A DNA stretch of 64,000 nt from an uncultured Lacinutrix sp. Its GTDB lineage: Bacteria; Bacteroidota; Bacteroidia; Flavobacteriales; Flavobacteriaceae. Positions 51,453 through 60,515 of the stretch are shown here, piece by piece (the first letter of the stretch is position 1; each line of letters opens with the position of its first letter). The DNA is taken from positions 558,001 through 622,000 of the forward strand of contig NZ_CANMSJ010000001.1 in assembly GCF_947500605.1 (NCBI RefSeq), written 5' to 3'. The translations under genes and the position numbers were made by a program. A model generated the notes under the pieces. It was given only the letters and a program-made list of their open reading frames with translations. It did not search any database and was not told the origin of the DNA.

Positions 51453-52892
51453 ATGAAAAAAATACTAATAGCAAATAGAGGAGAAATTGCAATTCGCGTA
51501 ATGCAAACTGCAAAAAAAATGGGAATTAAAACAGTTGCAGTCTACTCTACTGCAGATAGAAATGCACCACATGTAAAGTTTGCAGACGAAGCTGTTTTAA
51601 TTGGCGAAGCTCCTTCTAATCAATCCTATTTATTAGGAGATAAAATTATTGAGGTCGCAAAAAACTTACATGTAGATGCTATACATCCTGGTTATGGTTT
51701 TCTATCTGAAAATGCAGATTTTGCTGAAGCTTGCGAAAAAAACAACATCATATTTATTGGGCCAAAATCTAAAGCCATTAAAATTATGGGTTCTAAGCTA
51801 GCGGCAAAAGAAGCTGTAAAAGCTTATAATATACCAATGGTTCCTGGAACAGACGAGGCGATTACAGACATACCTGAAGCTAAAAAACTAGCAACACAAA
51901 TTGGTTTTCCTATTTTAATTAAAGCCTCTGCTGGAGGTGGCGGAAAAGGCATGCGTGTTGTAGAAAAAGAAGCAGATTTCACCTCGCAAATGGACAGAGC
52001 AATTAGTGAAGCTGTAAATGCTTTTGGTGATGGTTCGGTTTTTATAGAAAAATACGTTACCTCTCCAAGACATATAGAAATACAGGTTATGGCAGATGCC
52101 CACGGCAATGTTGTTCATTTATTTGAACGCGAATGCAGTGTACAACGTCGTCACCAAAAGGTTGTAGAAGAAGCTCCTTCTGCAGTACTAACACCAGAAT
52201 TAAGAGAACAAATGGGAGAAGCTGCCATAAAAGTAGCTAAATCTTGTGATTATCTTGGTGCCGGAACTGTTGAGTTTTTATTAGATAATGATAAAAATTT
52301 CTACTTCCTTGAAATGAATACACGCTTGCAAGTTGAGCATCCTGTAACCGAATTAATTACAGGAACAGATTTAGTAGAGTTGCAAATTCGTGTTGCAAGA
52401 GGCGAAACACTTCCTATAAAACAAGAAGATTTAAAAATTAAAGGTCATGCACTAGAATTACGTGTTTATGCCGAAGATCCTCTAAACGATTTTTTACCAA
52501 GTGTAGGAAACCTAGAAATTTATAAATTACCAGTTGGCGATAATATTAGAGTAGATAATGGTTTCGAACAAGGCATGGATATTCCTATTTATTACGATCC
52601 AATGTTGGCAAAATTAATTACCTACGGAAAAACTAGAGAGGAAGCCATTGAGCTTATGATTAAAGCAATACAAGACTATCAAGTAGAAGGTATCCAAACA
52701 ACTTTGCCTTTTGGTAGTTTTGTTTGCGAACATGATGCTTTCCGTTCTGGAAACTTTGATACACACTTTGTGAAAAAATATTACTCGCCTGAATCTTTAA
52801 AAAGTAAGCAGGATGAGGAAGCTAAAATTGCTGCACTTATTGCTGTAAAACAATATATCGAAGATCAGAAGTTATTACGAGTACCTAATTAA
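51453..52892 (+). CDS. accC: Biotin carboxylase subunit of acyl-CoA carboxylase
   Basis: A 479-residue ATP-grasp enzyme that carboxylates biotin. The ATP loop GGGGKGMR (about 167-174), the HPGYGFLSENA stretch and EMNTRLQVEHPVTE (about 287-300) are all present. It matches the AccC/PccA type, with the biotin carried on the separate protein encoded 143 bases upstream. Confidence 0.92.
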   Translation: MKKILIANRGEIAIRVMQTAKKMGIKTVAVYSTADRNAPHVKFADEAVLIGEAPSNQSYLLGDKIIEVAKNLHVDAIHPGYGFLSENADFAEACEKNNIIFIGPKSKAIKIMGSKLAAKEAVKAYNIPMVPGTDEAITDIPEAKKLATQIGFPILIKASAGGGGKGMRVVEKEADFTSQMDRAISEAVNAFGDGSVFIEKYVTSPRHIEIQVMADAHGNVVHLFERECSVQRRHQKVVEEAPSAVLTPELREQMGEAAIKVAKSCDYLGAGTVEFLLDNDKNFYFLEMNTRLQVEHPVTELITGTDLVELQIRVARGETLPIKQEDLKIKGHALELRVYAEDPLNDFLPSVGNLEIYKLPVGDNIRVDNGFEQGMDIPIYYDPMLAKLITYGKTREEAIELMIKAIQDYQVEGIQTTLPFGSFVCEHDAFRSGNFDTHFVKKYYSPESLKSKQDEEAKIAALIAVKQYIEDQKLLRVPN

Positions 52893-52942
52893 TTTAAAAT
52901 ATAAGTTGTCTTTCTGTACTTGATACGGAATCCACAATAACA

Positions 52943-52978
52943 TAATATAGATTCTGCAAAATACCGCAGAATGACAAA
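52943..52978. repeat. Repeat family A, spacer before carboxyltransferase gene
   Basis: AGATTCTGC (52949-52957) with GCAGAATGACA (52966-52976): a perfect ATTCTGC/GCAGAAT arm, loop AAAATACC. Preceded by GGAATCC at 52928-52934. Ends about 13 bases before the ATG at 52991. Confidence 0.6.
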
Positions 52979-52990
52979 ATTGAAAATAAT

Positions 52991-54532
52991 ATGGAATCTA
53001 AAATAAAAAATCTTAACGAAAAACTTGCTCAAGCCTATTTAGGTGGAGGACAAGCACGAATAGATAAACAACACGAAAAGAAAAAACTAACTGCTAGAGA
53101 ACGCGTTATGTATTTGCTAGACGAAGGTTCTTTTGAAGAAATTGGAGCTTTGGTAACCCATAGAACCAAAGACTTTGGTATGGATAAGCAACAGTTTTAT
53201 GGCGATGGTGTTGTTACTGGTTATGGTACCGTAAACGGAAGGCTTATTTACGTTTTTGCTCAAGATTTCACCGTTTTTGGTGGCTCACTTTCCGAAACAC
53301 ATGCTGAGAAAATTTGCAAGGTTATGGATTTGGCTCTTAAAGTTGGAGCGCCTATAATTGGTTTAAACGATTCTGGTGGTGCACGTATTCAAGAAGGTGT
53401 GCGCTCGCTTGGCGGTTATGCCGATATTTTCTATAAAAATGTACAATCTTCTGGTGTAATACCACAAATATCTGCAATAATGGGTCCTTGTGCTGGAGGA
53501 GCGGTTTACTCACCTGCAATGACGGACTTTACCATTATGGTAGAAGATACAAGTTACATGTTTGTAACTGGACCAAACGTTGTAAAAACAGTAACTAACG
53601 AAGAAGTTACAAGTGAAGAACTTGGTGGAGCAAGTACACATTCTACAAAATCTGGAGTGGCTCACAAAACATCTTCAAACGATATAGAATGCCTAGAAGA
53701 TGTAAAAAAACTATTAAGTTATTTACCACAAAATAATACCGAAACACCTGCCCTACTTCCTTTTGAATTAAAGGATGAAGTACGAGAAAGTTTATCAACT
53801 ATTATTCCTGCCAATGCAAATCAACCTTACGATATGCATTCGGTTATCGCAGGTATAATAGATGAAGATTCCTTTTACGAAATACATAAAAATTATGCCG
53901 AAAATATTCTAGTTGGTTTTGCACGCTTAGGCGGAAGAAGTATTGGTATAGTTGCCAACCAACCAATGTATTTAGCTGGTGTTTTAGATGTAAATAGCTC
54001 TAAAAAAGCAGCACGATTTGTTCGTTTTTGCGATGCTTTTAATATCCCGCTTCTTACTTTAGAGGATGTCCCTGGATTTTTACCAGGAACAGACCAAGAA
54101 TGGAATGGTATTATTGTACATGGTGCAAAGCTTTTATATGCTTTTAGTGAAGCTACAGTACCAAGAATTACTGTAATTACACGTAAAGCTTATGGAGGTG
54201 CTTACGATGTAATGAACTCTAAACATATTGGTAGTGATATGAACTTTGCTTGGCCTAGTGCCGAAATTGCTGTTATGGGAGCAAAAGGTGCTGCAGAAAT
54301 TATCTTTAAAAAAGAAATTAATGCAGCTGAGGATAAAGAAGTAAAATGGAAAGAAAAAGAAGCAGAATATGCTGAGCTTTTTGCAAACCCTTATAGTGCT
54401 GCAGAACGTGGTTTTATAGATGAAGTTATCTTACCAAAAGATACCAGACGAAAACTAATAAAAGCGTTTGCAATGCTTGAAAATAAAGAGGTAGAAAGAC
54501 CTAAACGTAAACATGGTAATATTCCGTTATAA
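52991..54532 (+). CDS. pccB: Acyl-CoA (propionyl-CoA) carboxylase beta subunit
   Basis: A 513-residue carboxyltransferase with both crotonase-like halves: GGARIQEG (about 124-131) and [12 protein letters not shown] (about 160-171) in the first, AYGGAYDVM (about 400-408) in the second. It transfers CO2 from biotin to the acyl-CoA. PccB-type sequences of this length and lack of the zinc ribbon point to propionyl-CoA carboxylase over acetyl-CoA carboxylase; methylmalonyl-CoA would then enter the TCA cycle. Specificity is inferred. Confidence 0.9.
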   Translation: MESKIKNLNEKLAQAYLGGGQARIDKQHEKKKLTARERVMYLLDEGSFEEIGALVTHRTKDFGMDKQQFYGDGVVTGYGTVNGRLIYVFAQDFTVFGGSLSETHAEKICKVMDLALKVGAPIIGLNDSGGARIQEGVRSLGGYADIFYKNVQSSGVIPQISAIMGPCAGGAVYSPAMTDFTIMVEDTSYMFVTGPNVVKTVTNEEVTSEELGGASTHSTKSGVAHKTSSNDIECLEDVKKLLSYLPQNNTETPALLPFELKDEVRESLSTIIPANANQPYDMHSVIAGIIDEDSFYEIHKNYAENILVGFARLGGRSIGIVANQPMYLAGVLDVNSSKKAARFVRFCDAFNIPLLTLEDVPGFLPGTDQEWNGIIVHGAKLLYAFSEATVPRITVITRKAYGGAYDVMNSKHIGSDMNFAWPSAEIAVMGAKGAAEIIFKKEINAAEDKEVKWKEKEAEYAELFANPYSAAERGFIDEVILPKDTRRKLIKAFAMLENKEVERPKRKHGNIPL

Positions 54533-54558
54533 AATATATTTAATGTTTTAGTTAAGGC

Positions 54559-55182
54559 TTACAAGCCAAATATTGCTGTAACCGAAGATATAATATACTC
54601 TACGCCTATTGCAATAACTATAAAACCTATTATTCTTGAAAGTGCATTTATACCAGAAGCTCCTAAAAACTTCACGATTATATGTGCACTTTTAAGTACT
54701 AAGTAAATAGTCAATGTTGCGAGTATAACTGCTCCAACTATAATTCCGATTTCATATGCTTTCTGAAATTCTTGATTATAAGTAATTAACAAAGAAATAG
54801 TTCCAGGACCTGCAAGCATTGGTATAGCTAAAGGTGTTAAACTTATAGCTTCTCTACTATGAATATCGTCTTGTACTTTTTGACGTTTCATACCTTTATG
54901 TTCTCCAAATTTACCTGTTAATAAAGCAAAACCTGAAGAAGCAATTATTAATCCTCCTGCTATTTTTAAGGCATTTAAACTAATACCGAAAAAAGCCAAA
55001 ATATACTTACCTGCAAAAAAGGATAATAATAAAATAACAAGTACATCTATTGCAGTCCAAAATGCAGTAATTGCACGTTCTTTTTGTGTGTGATCCATTG
55101 TTAATCCTACAAAAACAGGCACTGTTCCTAAAGGATTCATGATTGAAAATAATGCGCCAAAGGCGACTAAAAATAACTCCAT
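54559..55182 (-). CDS. MarC family membrane protein
   Basis: A 207-residue protein with six helices (about 3-23, 41-58, 65-85, 110-130, 138-158 and 180-200) in the repeated NPLGTVPVF and AIPMLAGPGTISL pattern of the MarC/NAAT group. The role is unknown; a link to antibiotic resistance was suggested historically but is not supported. It follows the peroxidase gene by 18 bases on the same strand. Confidence 0.87.
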   Translation of the reverse strand: MELFLVAFGALFSIMNPLGTVPVFVGLTMDHTQKERAITAFWTAIDVLVILLLSFFAGKYILAFFGISLNALKIAGGLIIASSGFALLTGKFGEHKGMKRQKVQDDIHSREAISLTPLAIPMLAGPGTISLLITYNQEFQKAYEIGIIVGAVILATLTIYLVLKSAHIIVKFLGASGINALSRIIGFIVIAIGVEYIISSVTAIFGL

Positions 55183-55200
55183 TGTTGTTATATATTGTAT

Positions 55201-56982
55201 TTAATTATCGGTTAAGCTATTCATGAAATTAACCAAATCTTTGATTTCATTTTTTGAAAGGTTTAAACTATCTGTTGGTAATGTTTGGTATTCTAAATCA
55301 AATCCTAAGCCTGCTCCACCTCCATTATTATAGAATGTAACCACTTCTTCTAAAGAGGTATAAACGCCATTATGCATATAAGGTGCAGTTTTCTCAATAT
55401 TTCTAATAGTTGGTGTTTTAAAAAATAATTTACGCTCGTTTGTATTGAAAACATGATAGCGCCCAAGGTCTTTACTTACTTTAGAATCTAAATCTGTTGA
55501 ATTTGGCACACCTAATAATTCCATTTCACTTTCATTAAATGCTGGAGGTACTGTACCATTAAAAACTGGAGCAAAATGACAAGTCGCACATTTTCCTTTG
55601 CCGCTAAAAATATTAAAACCATTAATTTCACTTTCTGCAAGAGTGTTTTCTTGATTATTAATATTCCTATCAAATTTAGAATTAAAGGTGTTTAAGCTTC
55701 TAATGTATGTAGCTATTGCATGCCTTATTTCTCTATCTGTAGTTTTTTTGTAGAGTGTATTAAAGGTCTTTACATATTCTGGATTCTTGGAAACTGCTTC
55801 AGTAACATTTTCTAAATTAGTATGAAATTCATTTTCATTATCAACCACACTTATAATTTGTCCTTCTAAACTTCCAGCTCTTCCATCGTAAAAGAAACTT
55901 TGTTGTAGAGATGAATAATTTAATGTTGGTGTATTACGCTTTTGCTTAGGAAAAACGACCATTCCATCAGTAAACGCCTTGTCTTTATGATGACAAGAAG
56001 CACAACTCATATCTTTAGTCGCTGATAAATTTTCATCGTTAAACAGTTGTTTACCCAATGCTATTTTTTCTTGTACGTTTTTTACAGGTTTATTACTGTC
56101 GCTAAAATAATTTACATTAAACGTTTCTTTAGAAAACAAAGAAGTCATATTATTAGAAAAAGCAAGTTCAAAAGGAAATATTACTTGCCAATCCTGTTGC
56201 GTTTTAACTAGGAGCTCTAATTGCTTATGCGTATGGTTTTTGATAAAACTATAGCGATCAAAAACAACAAACTCTTCATTTAAGTCTATAATGGTTTTAG
56301 TTATTTCATCTTGCCATACTTTTAAAAGATTTTTATTAATAAAATAATCTTTACTAATTTCTAAAATAGTATTAATAGTCTTGTAAGATAATTGTGCTTC
56401 TGCTAGAGATTGTTCTAAAACAGGAGAATCGAAACCTGTAATACCTGTTAAGGCTACACGCGCAATTTGATCTCTAATAAGCCATATTACGTGATGCTTC
56501 TTTATATTTAGCTTCGTATTCTTATGTATTAACCCTAAACGATTTTTAGTAGTCTTTACATTTTTTTTAATCTCATTTAAAGCAATAGTATCATCGAATA
56601 AAGATTCCTCTAAAACTTGAAATCCTTTAGGTTGTCTTATTTTAATATCTGTAGCGTCTTCCTCTTCAATTTTAAGAATATTTGGTGCATTTAAAAACTT
56701 ATAATTGTCTTTATCTATAAATGCTAGAATTGGTTCTAATGTTTTAAAAGTTGCTCTTGCTTCTTTATAGTTAGCAATAGCTTCCTCTTTACTTGTAGCA
56801 GCTTCTATGGTTTCTAACTGACTAATACATTGTTCTAGTTTTGTTTTATAATGAGTTTCTAATATCGAAAGCGAGTCTACTTCTAAGGTTTCCTTTTCTT
56901 GTTTACAACCTAGAAACAAGAATAAAAACAAACACGCACAAAATGTGCGTGTTTTGTTAAGTTTATTATTAAAAAAGAACAT
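55201..56982 (-). CDS. Di-heme cytochrome c peroxidase lipoprotein
   Basis: A 593-residue lipoprotein (lipobox LFLGC, Cys about 25). Residues about 35-260 are a helical domain with KGFQVLEESLF (about 119-129) resembling the imelysin/EfeO signature GxHxxE but with Gln in place of His. The C-terminal part is a MauG/cytochrome c peroxidase with two heme sites, CASCHHKD (about 325) and CATCHFAP (about 463). It would reduce peroxide or oxidise a partner in the periplasm. Its N-terminal domain is unusual for a peroxidase. Start is one base after the PhoX-like gene's stop. Confidence 0.88.
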   Translation of the reverse strand: MFFFNNKLNKTRTFCACLFLFLFLGCKQEKETLEVDSLSILETHYKTKLEQCISQLETIEAATSKEEAIANYKEARATFKTLEPILAFIDKDNYKFLNAPNILKIEEEDATDIKIRQPKGFQVLEESLFDDTIALNEIKKNVKTTKNRLGLIHKNTKLNIKKHHVIWLIRDQIARVALTGITGFDSPVLEQSLAEAQLSYKTINTILEISKDYFINKNLLKVWQDEITKTIIDLNEEFVVFDRYSFIKNHTHKQLELLVKTQQDWQVIFPFELAFSNNMTSLFSKETFNVNYFSDSNKPVKNVQEKIALGKQLFNDENLSATKDMSCASCHHKDKAFTDGMVVFPKQKRNTPTLNYSSLQQSFFYDGRAGSLEGQIISVVDNENEFHTNLENVTEAVSKNPEYVKTFNTLYKKTTDREIRHAIATYIRSLNTFNSKFDRNINNQENTLAESEINGFNIFSGKGKCATCHFAPVFNGTVPPAFNESEMELLGVPNSTDLDSKVSKDLGRYHVFNTNERKLFFKTPTIRNIEKTAPYMHNGVYTSLEEVVTFYNNGGGAGLGFDLEYQTLPTDSLNLSKNEIKDLVNFMNSLTDN

Positions 56983-56983
56983 A

Positions 56984-58432
56984 CTATCTTTCTAATCCAT
57001 TTATAGTAAAAAGCATGCTTCCTTCTCCTGTAGCAGGTGTAGCATTTGCATTTGGATCTGTGAAATTATTATTCCATCCATGGTTTTGTGTAATTAAAAG
57101 GAATGTTTCATCAACTCCAACAGTTTCAGATATATCTATCATTCCTGTTAGCTCCCAAATACTATTGCTTGTACCATAACCTTGAGCTGCTGCATTATCT
57201 TGTCCACATTCTAAAACCGTTTTTAAAACTCCAGTATTTAAATTGTATTGATAAAGTTGAGCATAATGCTGCTTATCTACAGTATCAAAATAACCATTAG
57301 GATCTTCTTGAATGTATACGTAGTTTTCTGTTACTAAAATATTATCTGGACTATGAAACATTTTAGCTTTTCCGTTTTCTAAATCTCCATCAAGTACACA
57401 AGTAATTGTTCCTACTGAAGATGGATCGTTTTCATTTAAAGTTACTTTATAAACACGTCCATAGCTAGTTCCTTTTCCTACTAATCCTGGCTTTTTTCTT
57501 CCTGTAACACAAAAATAGATTTCTCTGTTATTTGCAGCAGAACCTCTTCTCCAATCAATATCTTCTAATCTAGAGAAGCCCATTGCGCCTTTCGTTTTAG
57601 CTTCTGTATCTAACATACTAATCTCTGTTTCCTCTAATGGAACAAAATCAATATTATAAGATTGGCCTTCTTCCATATCAACTTCAAAATCTACAGTATC
57701 ATCTGTAACACGTAAAGCATATAATTGACCTCCAAATAAGTCACCACGATTACCAACATACATTCCTAATTGACCTGAAGGGACTTCGTTATCAGCATGA
57801 TCATCTCCAATAAATACTACCGTTTTATCTGCATATGCTTCTTTACCAATTACAACAGCATTTTCTGTTGACCATTGACCTAATGTTGGAAGCATTTGTG
57901 CAAATGATGAATTACCCGAACTTTTAAAAGGATCTGTTGCAAAAACACCTTTACTTGCTCCTCCCCATTCTCCACCTGATAAATACAATGGTCCGAAACC
58001 ATGCTCTTGAGGTGTTACTAAAGAACCTGAACATTGTGCTGTAGATGCTGTTGCATTAGCATTTAAAATATACTCACCTTTTACCGGTTTAAAGGTTTCA
58101 TCTAATTCTATACGTGCAATTGCATAATCTGCTTCTATATTATTTATTAATGTAAATGTACCATCGTCATTTTTTAATAAACCAGCTCCATCTGCCATAG
58201 AACCGTAAACAAAATCTGGTGATTGCTCTAATTGATCTTCTGAAGTTAATAGAGGATAAATATTAACATTACTAAACTCTGAAGAGAGATTTAAAAACGA
58301 TGGCGTTATAGACCTTGCCTTTAACTCTACTAAGTTTACGTTTTCTACATCAACACTATTATCATCTTCTTTACAAGATGCTAAAGCCAAAAGTGATAAA
58401 AATCCTAAGGATAATTTAAAATAGTTTTTCAT
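56984..58432 (-). CDS. PhoX/DUF839-like beta-propeller lipoprotein
   Basis: A 482-residue lipoprotein (lipobox LASC, Cys about 20) with propeller-like repeats. FSRLEDIDWRRG (about 276-287) and MFHSPDNILVTEN (about 361-373) resemble the PhoX (calcium-dependent phosphatase) RPE and PDN motifs, although the Arg-Pro pair is altered. It is followed by the di-heme peroxidase with one base between the frames, so the two are made together. A phosphatase role is plausible but not proven; a non-enzymatic propeller is possible. Confidence 0.65.
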   Translation of the reverse strand: MKNYFKLSLGFLSLLALASCKEDDNSVDVENVNLVELKARSITPSFLNLSSEFSNVNIYPLLTSEDQLEQSPDFVYGSMADGAGLLKNDDGTFTLINNIEADYAIARIELDETFKPVKGEYILNANATASTAQCSGSLVTPQEHGFGPLYLSGGEWGGASKGVFATDPFKSSGNSSFAQMLPTLGQWSTENAVVIGKEAYADKTVVFIGDDHADNEVPSGQLGMYVGNRGDLFGGQLYALRVTDDTVDFEVDMEEGQSYNIDFVPLEETEISMLDTEAKTKGAMGFSRLEDIDWRRGSAANNREIYFCVTGRKKPGLVGKGTSYGRVYKVTLNENDPSSVGTITCVLDGDLENGKAKMFHSPDNILVTENYVYIQEDPNGYFDTVDKQHYAQLYQYNLNTGVLKTVLECGQDNAAAQGYGTSNSIWELTGMIDISETVGVDETFLLITQNHGWNNNFTDPNANATPATGEGSMLFTINGLER

Positions 58433-58566
58433 TGTATTTTTTATGGTTTGTTATTTGCTACAAAACAAAACAAACGACATTAATACAATGTATAATTAAA
58501 AACATCTAAACATTAAGCTTAGTTTAAGCGAGTGTAAATTGTAAATTTAACATCAATTAATAGTTA

Positions 58567-60336
58567 CTAAATCTTAGCCTGATAAGTGTATAAATCGTAA
58601 TATCGACCTTTAGCGGCAATAAGATTGTCATGATTACCACGTTCTGCAATTTTACCTGCTTCGATAACCAAAATTTGATCTGCTTTACGAATAGTACTCA
58701 ATCTGTGAGCAATAACAATTGTAGTTCTGTTTTTTGTTAACTGAGATAAACTTTTCTGAATTAGTGCTTCACTCTCTGTATCTAAATTCGAGGTTGCTTC
58801 ATCTAAAATAATAACTTTAGGATCTGCTAAAATCGCTCTTGCAATGGCAATACGTTGTCTTTGTCCTCCAGATAGCTTCACTCCTCTTTCTCCTATTAAA
58901 GTCTCTAAGCCTTCATCAAATCTATCTGTAAACTCATTTACATACGCTGCTTTAACGGCTGCTTGTAATTGTGCTTCTGTTGCATTTGGTCTTGGAAACA
59001 TAATGTTTTCGCGTATTGTACCTTCGAATAGGAATTCGTCTTGTAAAACTACTCCTAAATGCTTTCTAAAGCTATTCAGTTTAACTTTAGATAAATCTTT
59101 ACCATCTATAGTTATCTGTCCTGATTCTGGGTTTAAAAATGTTGCAGATAAACCTGCTATTGTCGATTTACCCGATCCGCTACTTCCTACCAAAGCAATT
59201 ACAGAACCAGATGGTGCATTAAAATCTATATTATGCAATACCGGTTTTCCTTCTTCATAAGAAAAATTGACATTATTAAATGCAATATCACCTTTAACGT
59301 TTTCTAGTTCTACGGTACGGTTTTCGTCATCATCTTCGGCAGCCATATTCATAAGCTCCTCTGTTCTATCTAAACCTGCTAACGCTTCGGTTAATTGACT
59401 TCCAATATTACTCATTTGAATAATTGGAGCAATCATAAAACCTAATACTAAGGTGAAGAAAAGAAAATCTCCTGTGGTCATTTCACCTTGAATCATATAA
59501 TAGCCACCAATTCCCATAATTCCGGTAGTAGCAACACCTATTAAAAATGTTGAAGAACTCGTCATTAAAGCCGTAGCCGTTAAACTCTTTTTTACATTTT
59601 GATACAATTTATCTACACCTTTTTCGAAAGCTACATTCTCTTGTTCTTCGGCATTAAAAGCCTTAATGACTCTTACACCTGCCAACGTTTCGGTAAGACG
59701 ACCTGTAACCTCAGCATTAATTTTTCCTCTGCTTCTAAAAATTGGTCTTATGTATTTAAAGGCTTTTAGTGCAATTATTCCAAAAATGGATAAAGGGACG
59801 AATACAAAAAGTGTCATCCATGGATTTAAATTAATTAGTATTACTAGAGATACAACTGCTGTAAATGTACCACCAACCAATTGTACTAAACCTGTACCAA
59901 TAAGGTTTCTTACACCTTCAACATCTGTCATTATTCTAGAAACTAAAGCACCAGATTTTGTATTATCGAAAAAGCTAATAGGCAACGATAATACTTTCTT
60001 TTGTACTTGAGCACGTAACTCTGAAATTAGATATTGCGCTTGTACACTCAATATTTTTGTAAGTAAATAAGAGGTAATTGCTTGCACAGTTATTGCAGCA
60101 ATTACAATAAGAATAAGCGTCCATAATTTGTTTGAATCTCCACTTGGTACCACATCATCAAGTAATACTTTACTTTGCCAAGGCAGAATTAAACCAGAAA
60201 TACTTTTAATTATTATTAATACTAAACCAATAAATACCAGTTTACGTCTTGGCCAAATAATGGTTTTAAACGCTTGTTTTAAGGTTACTTTTGGCTTAGC
60301 TGTATTTTTAGAATTTTCAGTTTTTAAATGTCGCAT
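58567..60336 (-). CDS. ABC transporter, fused permease-ATPase exporter
   Basis: A 589-residue half-transporter: six helices (about 30-310) and a nucleotide-binding domain with Walker A GSSGSGKST (about 385-393), LSGGQRQRIA (about 493-502) and Walker B VIILDEATS (about 514-522). It resembles MsbA/MdlB-type lipid or drug exporters that work as homodimers. No fusion protein or outer membrane partner is encoded next to it. Its -7 element is at 60354-60361. Confidence 0.9.
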   Translation of the reverse strand: MRHLKTENSKNTAKPKVTLKQAFKTIIWPRRKLVFIGLVLIIIKSISGLILPWQSKVLLDDVVPSGDSNKLWTLILIVIAAITVQAITSYLLTKILSVQAQYLISELRAQVQKKVLSLPISFFDNTKSGALVSRIMTDVEGVRNLIGTGLVQLVGGTFTAVVSLVILINLNPWMTLFVFVPLSIFGIIALKAFKYIRPIFRSRGKINAEVTGRLTETLAGVRVIKAFNAEEQENVAFEKGVDKLYQNVKKSLTATALMTSSSTFLIGVATTGIMGIGGYYMIQGEMTTGDFLFFTLVLGFMIAPIIQMSNIGSQLTEALAGLDRTEELMNMAAEDDDENRTVELENVKGDIAFNNVNFSYEEGKPVLHNIDFNAPSGSVIALVGSSGSGKSTIAGLSATFLNPESGQITIDGKDLSKVKLNSFRKHLGVVLQDEFLFEGTIRENIMFPRPNATEAQLQAAVKAAYVNEFTDRFDEGLETLIGERGVKLSGGQRQRIAIARAILADPKVIILDEATSNLDTESEALIQKSLSQLTKNRTTIVIAHRLSTIRKADQILVIEAGKIAERGNHDNLIAAKGRYYDLYTYQAKI

Positions 60337-60353
60337 ATCAAGGAATTATTGCG

Positions 60354-60361
60354 CAAAGATA
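60354..60361 (-). promoter_or_regulatory. -7 promoter element for ABC exporter
   Basis: Minus-strand TATCTTTG, an exact TAnnTTTG match, 18 bases before the ATG at 60336. Confidence 0.5.
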
Positions 60362-60454
60362 CGTTTGAAAAAAGCAATAAACTTCTACTAATAAATTAAT
60401 ATTTTGTTAATAGAGAGTAAGTTGTGAATAGTGATCCTTTTTTAATGAATAAAC

Positions 60455-60495
60455 AAAAAAAGTCCTCAAGAAATTATACTCTTGAGGACTTTATA
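60455..60495 (-). terminator. Terminator after T9SS propeller gene
   Basis: A perfect inverted repeat, AGTCCTCAAGA with TCTTGAGGACT, followed on the minus strand by a T-run; it lies directly downstream of the stop codon at 60516. Confidence 0.85.
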
Positions 60496-60515
60496 TTTAG
60501 CATTAACTATGTTAA

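Noticed and set aside
58844-60010. Long frames on the plus strand opposite the ABC exporter (for example near 58844-59260).
   Set aside because: They lie inside the strong ABC transporter frame and have low-complexity translations; they are antisense shadows.
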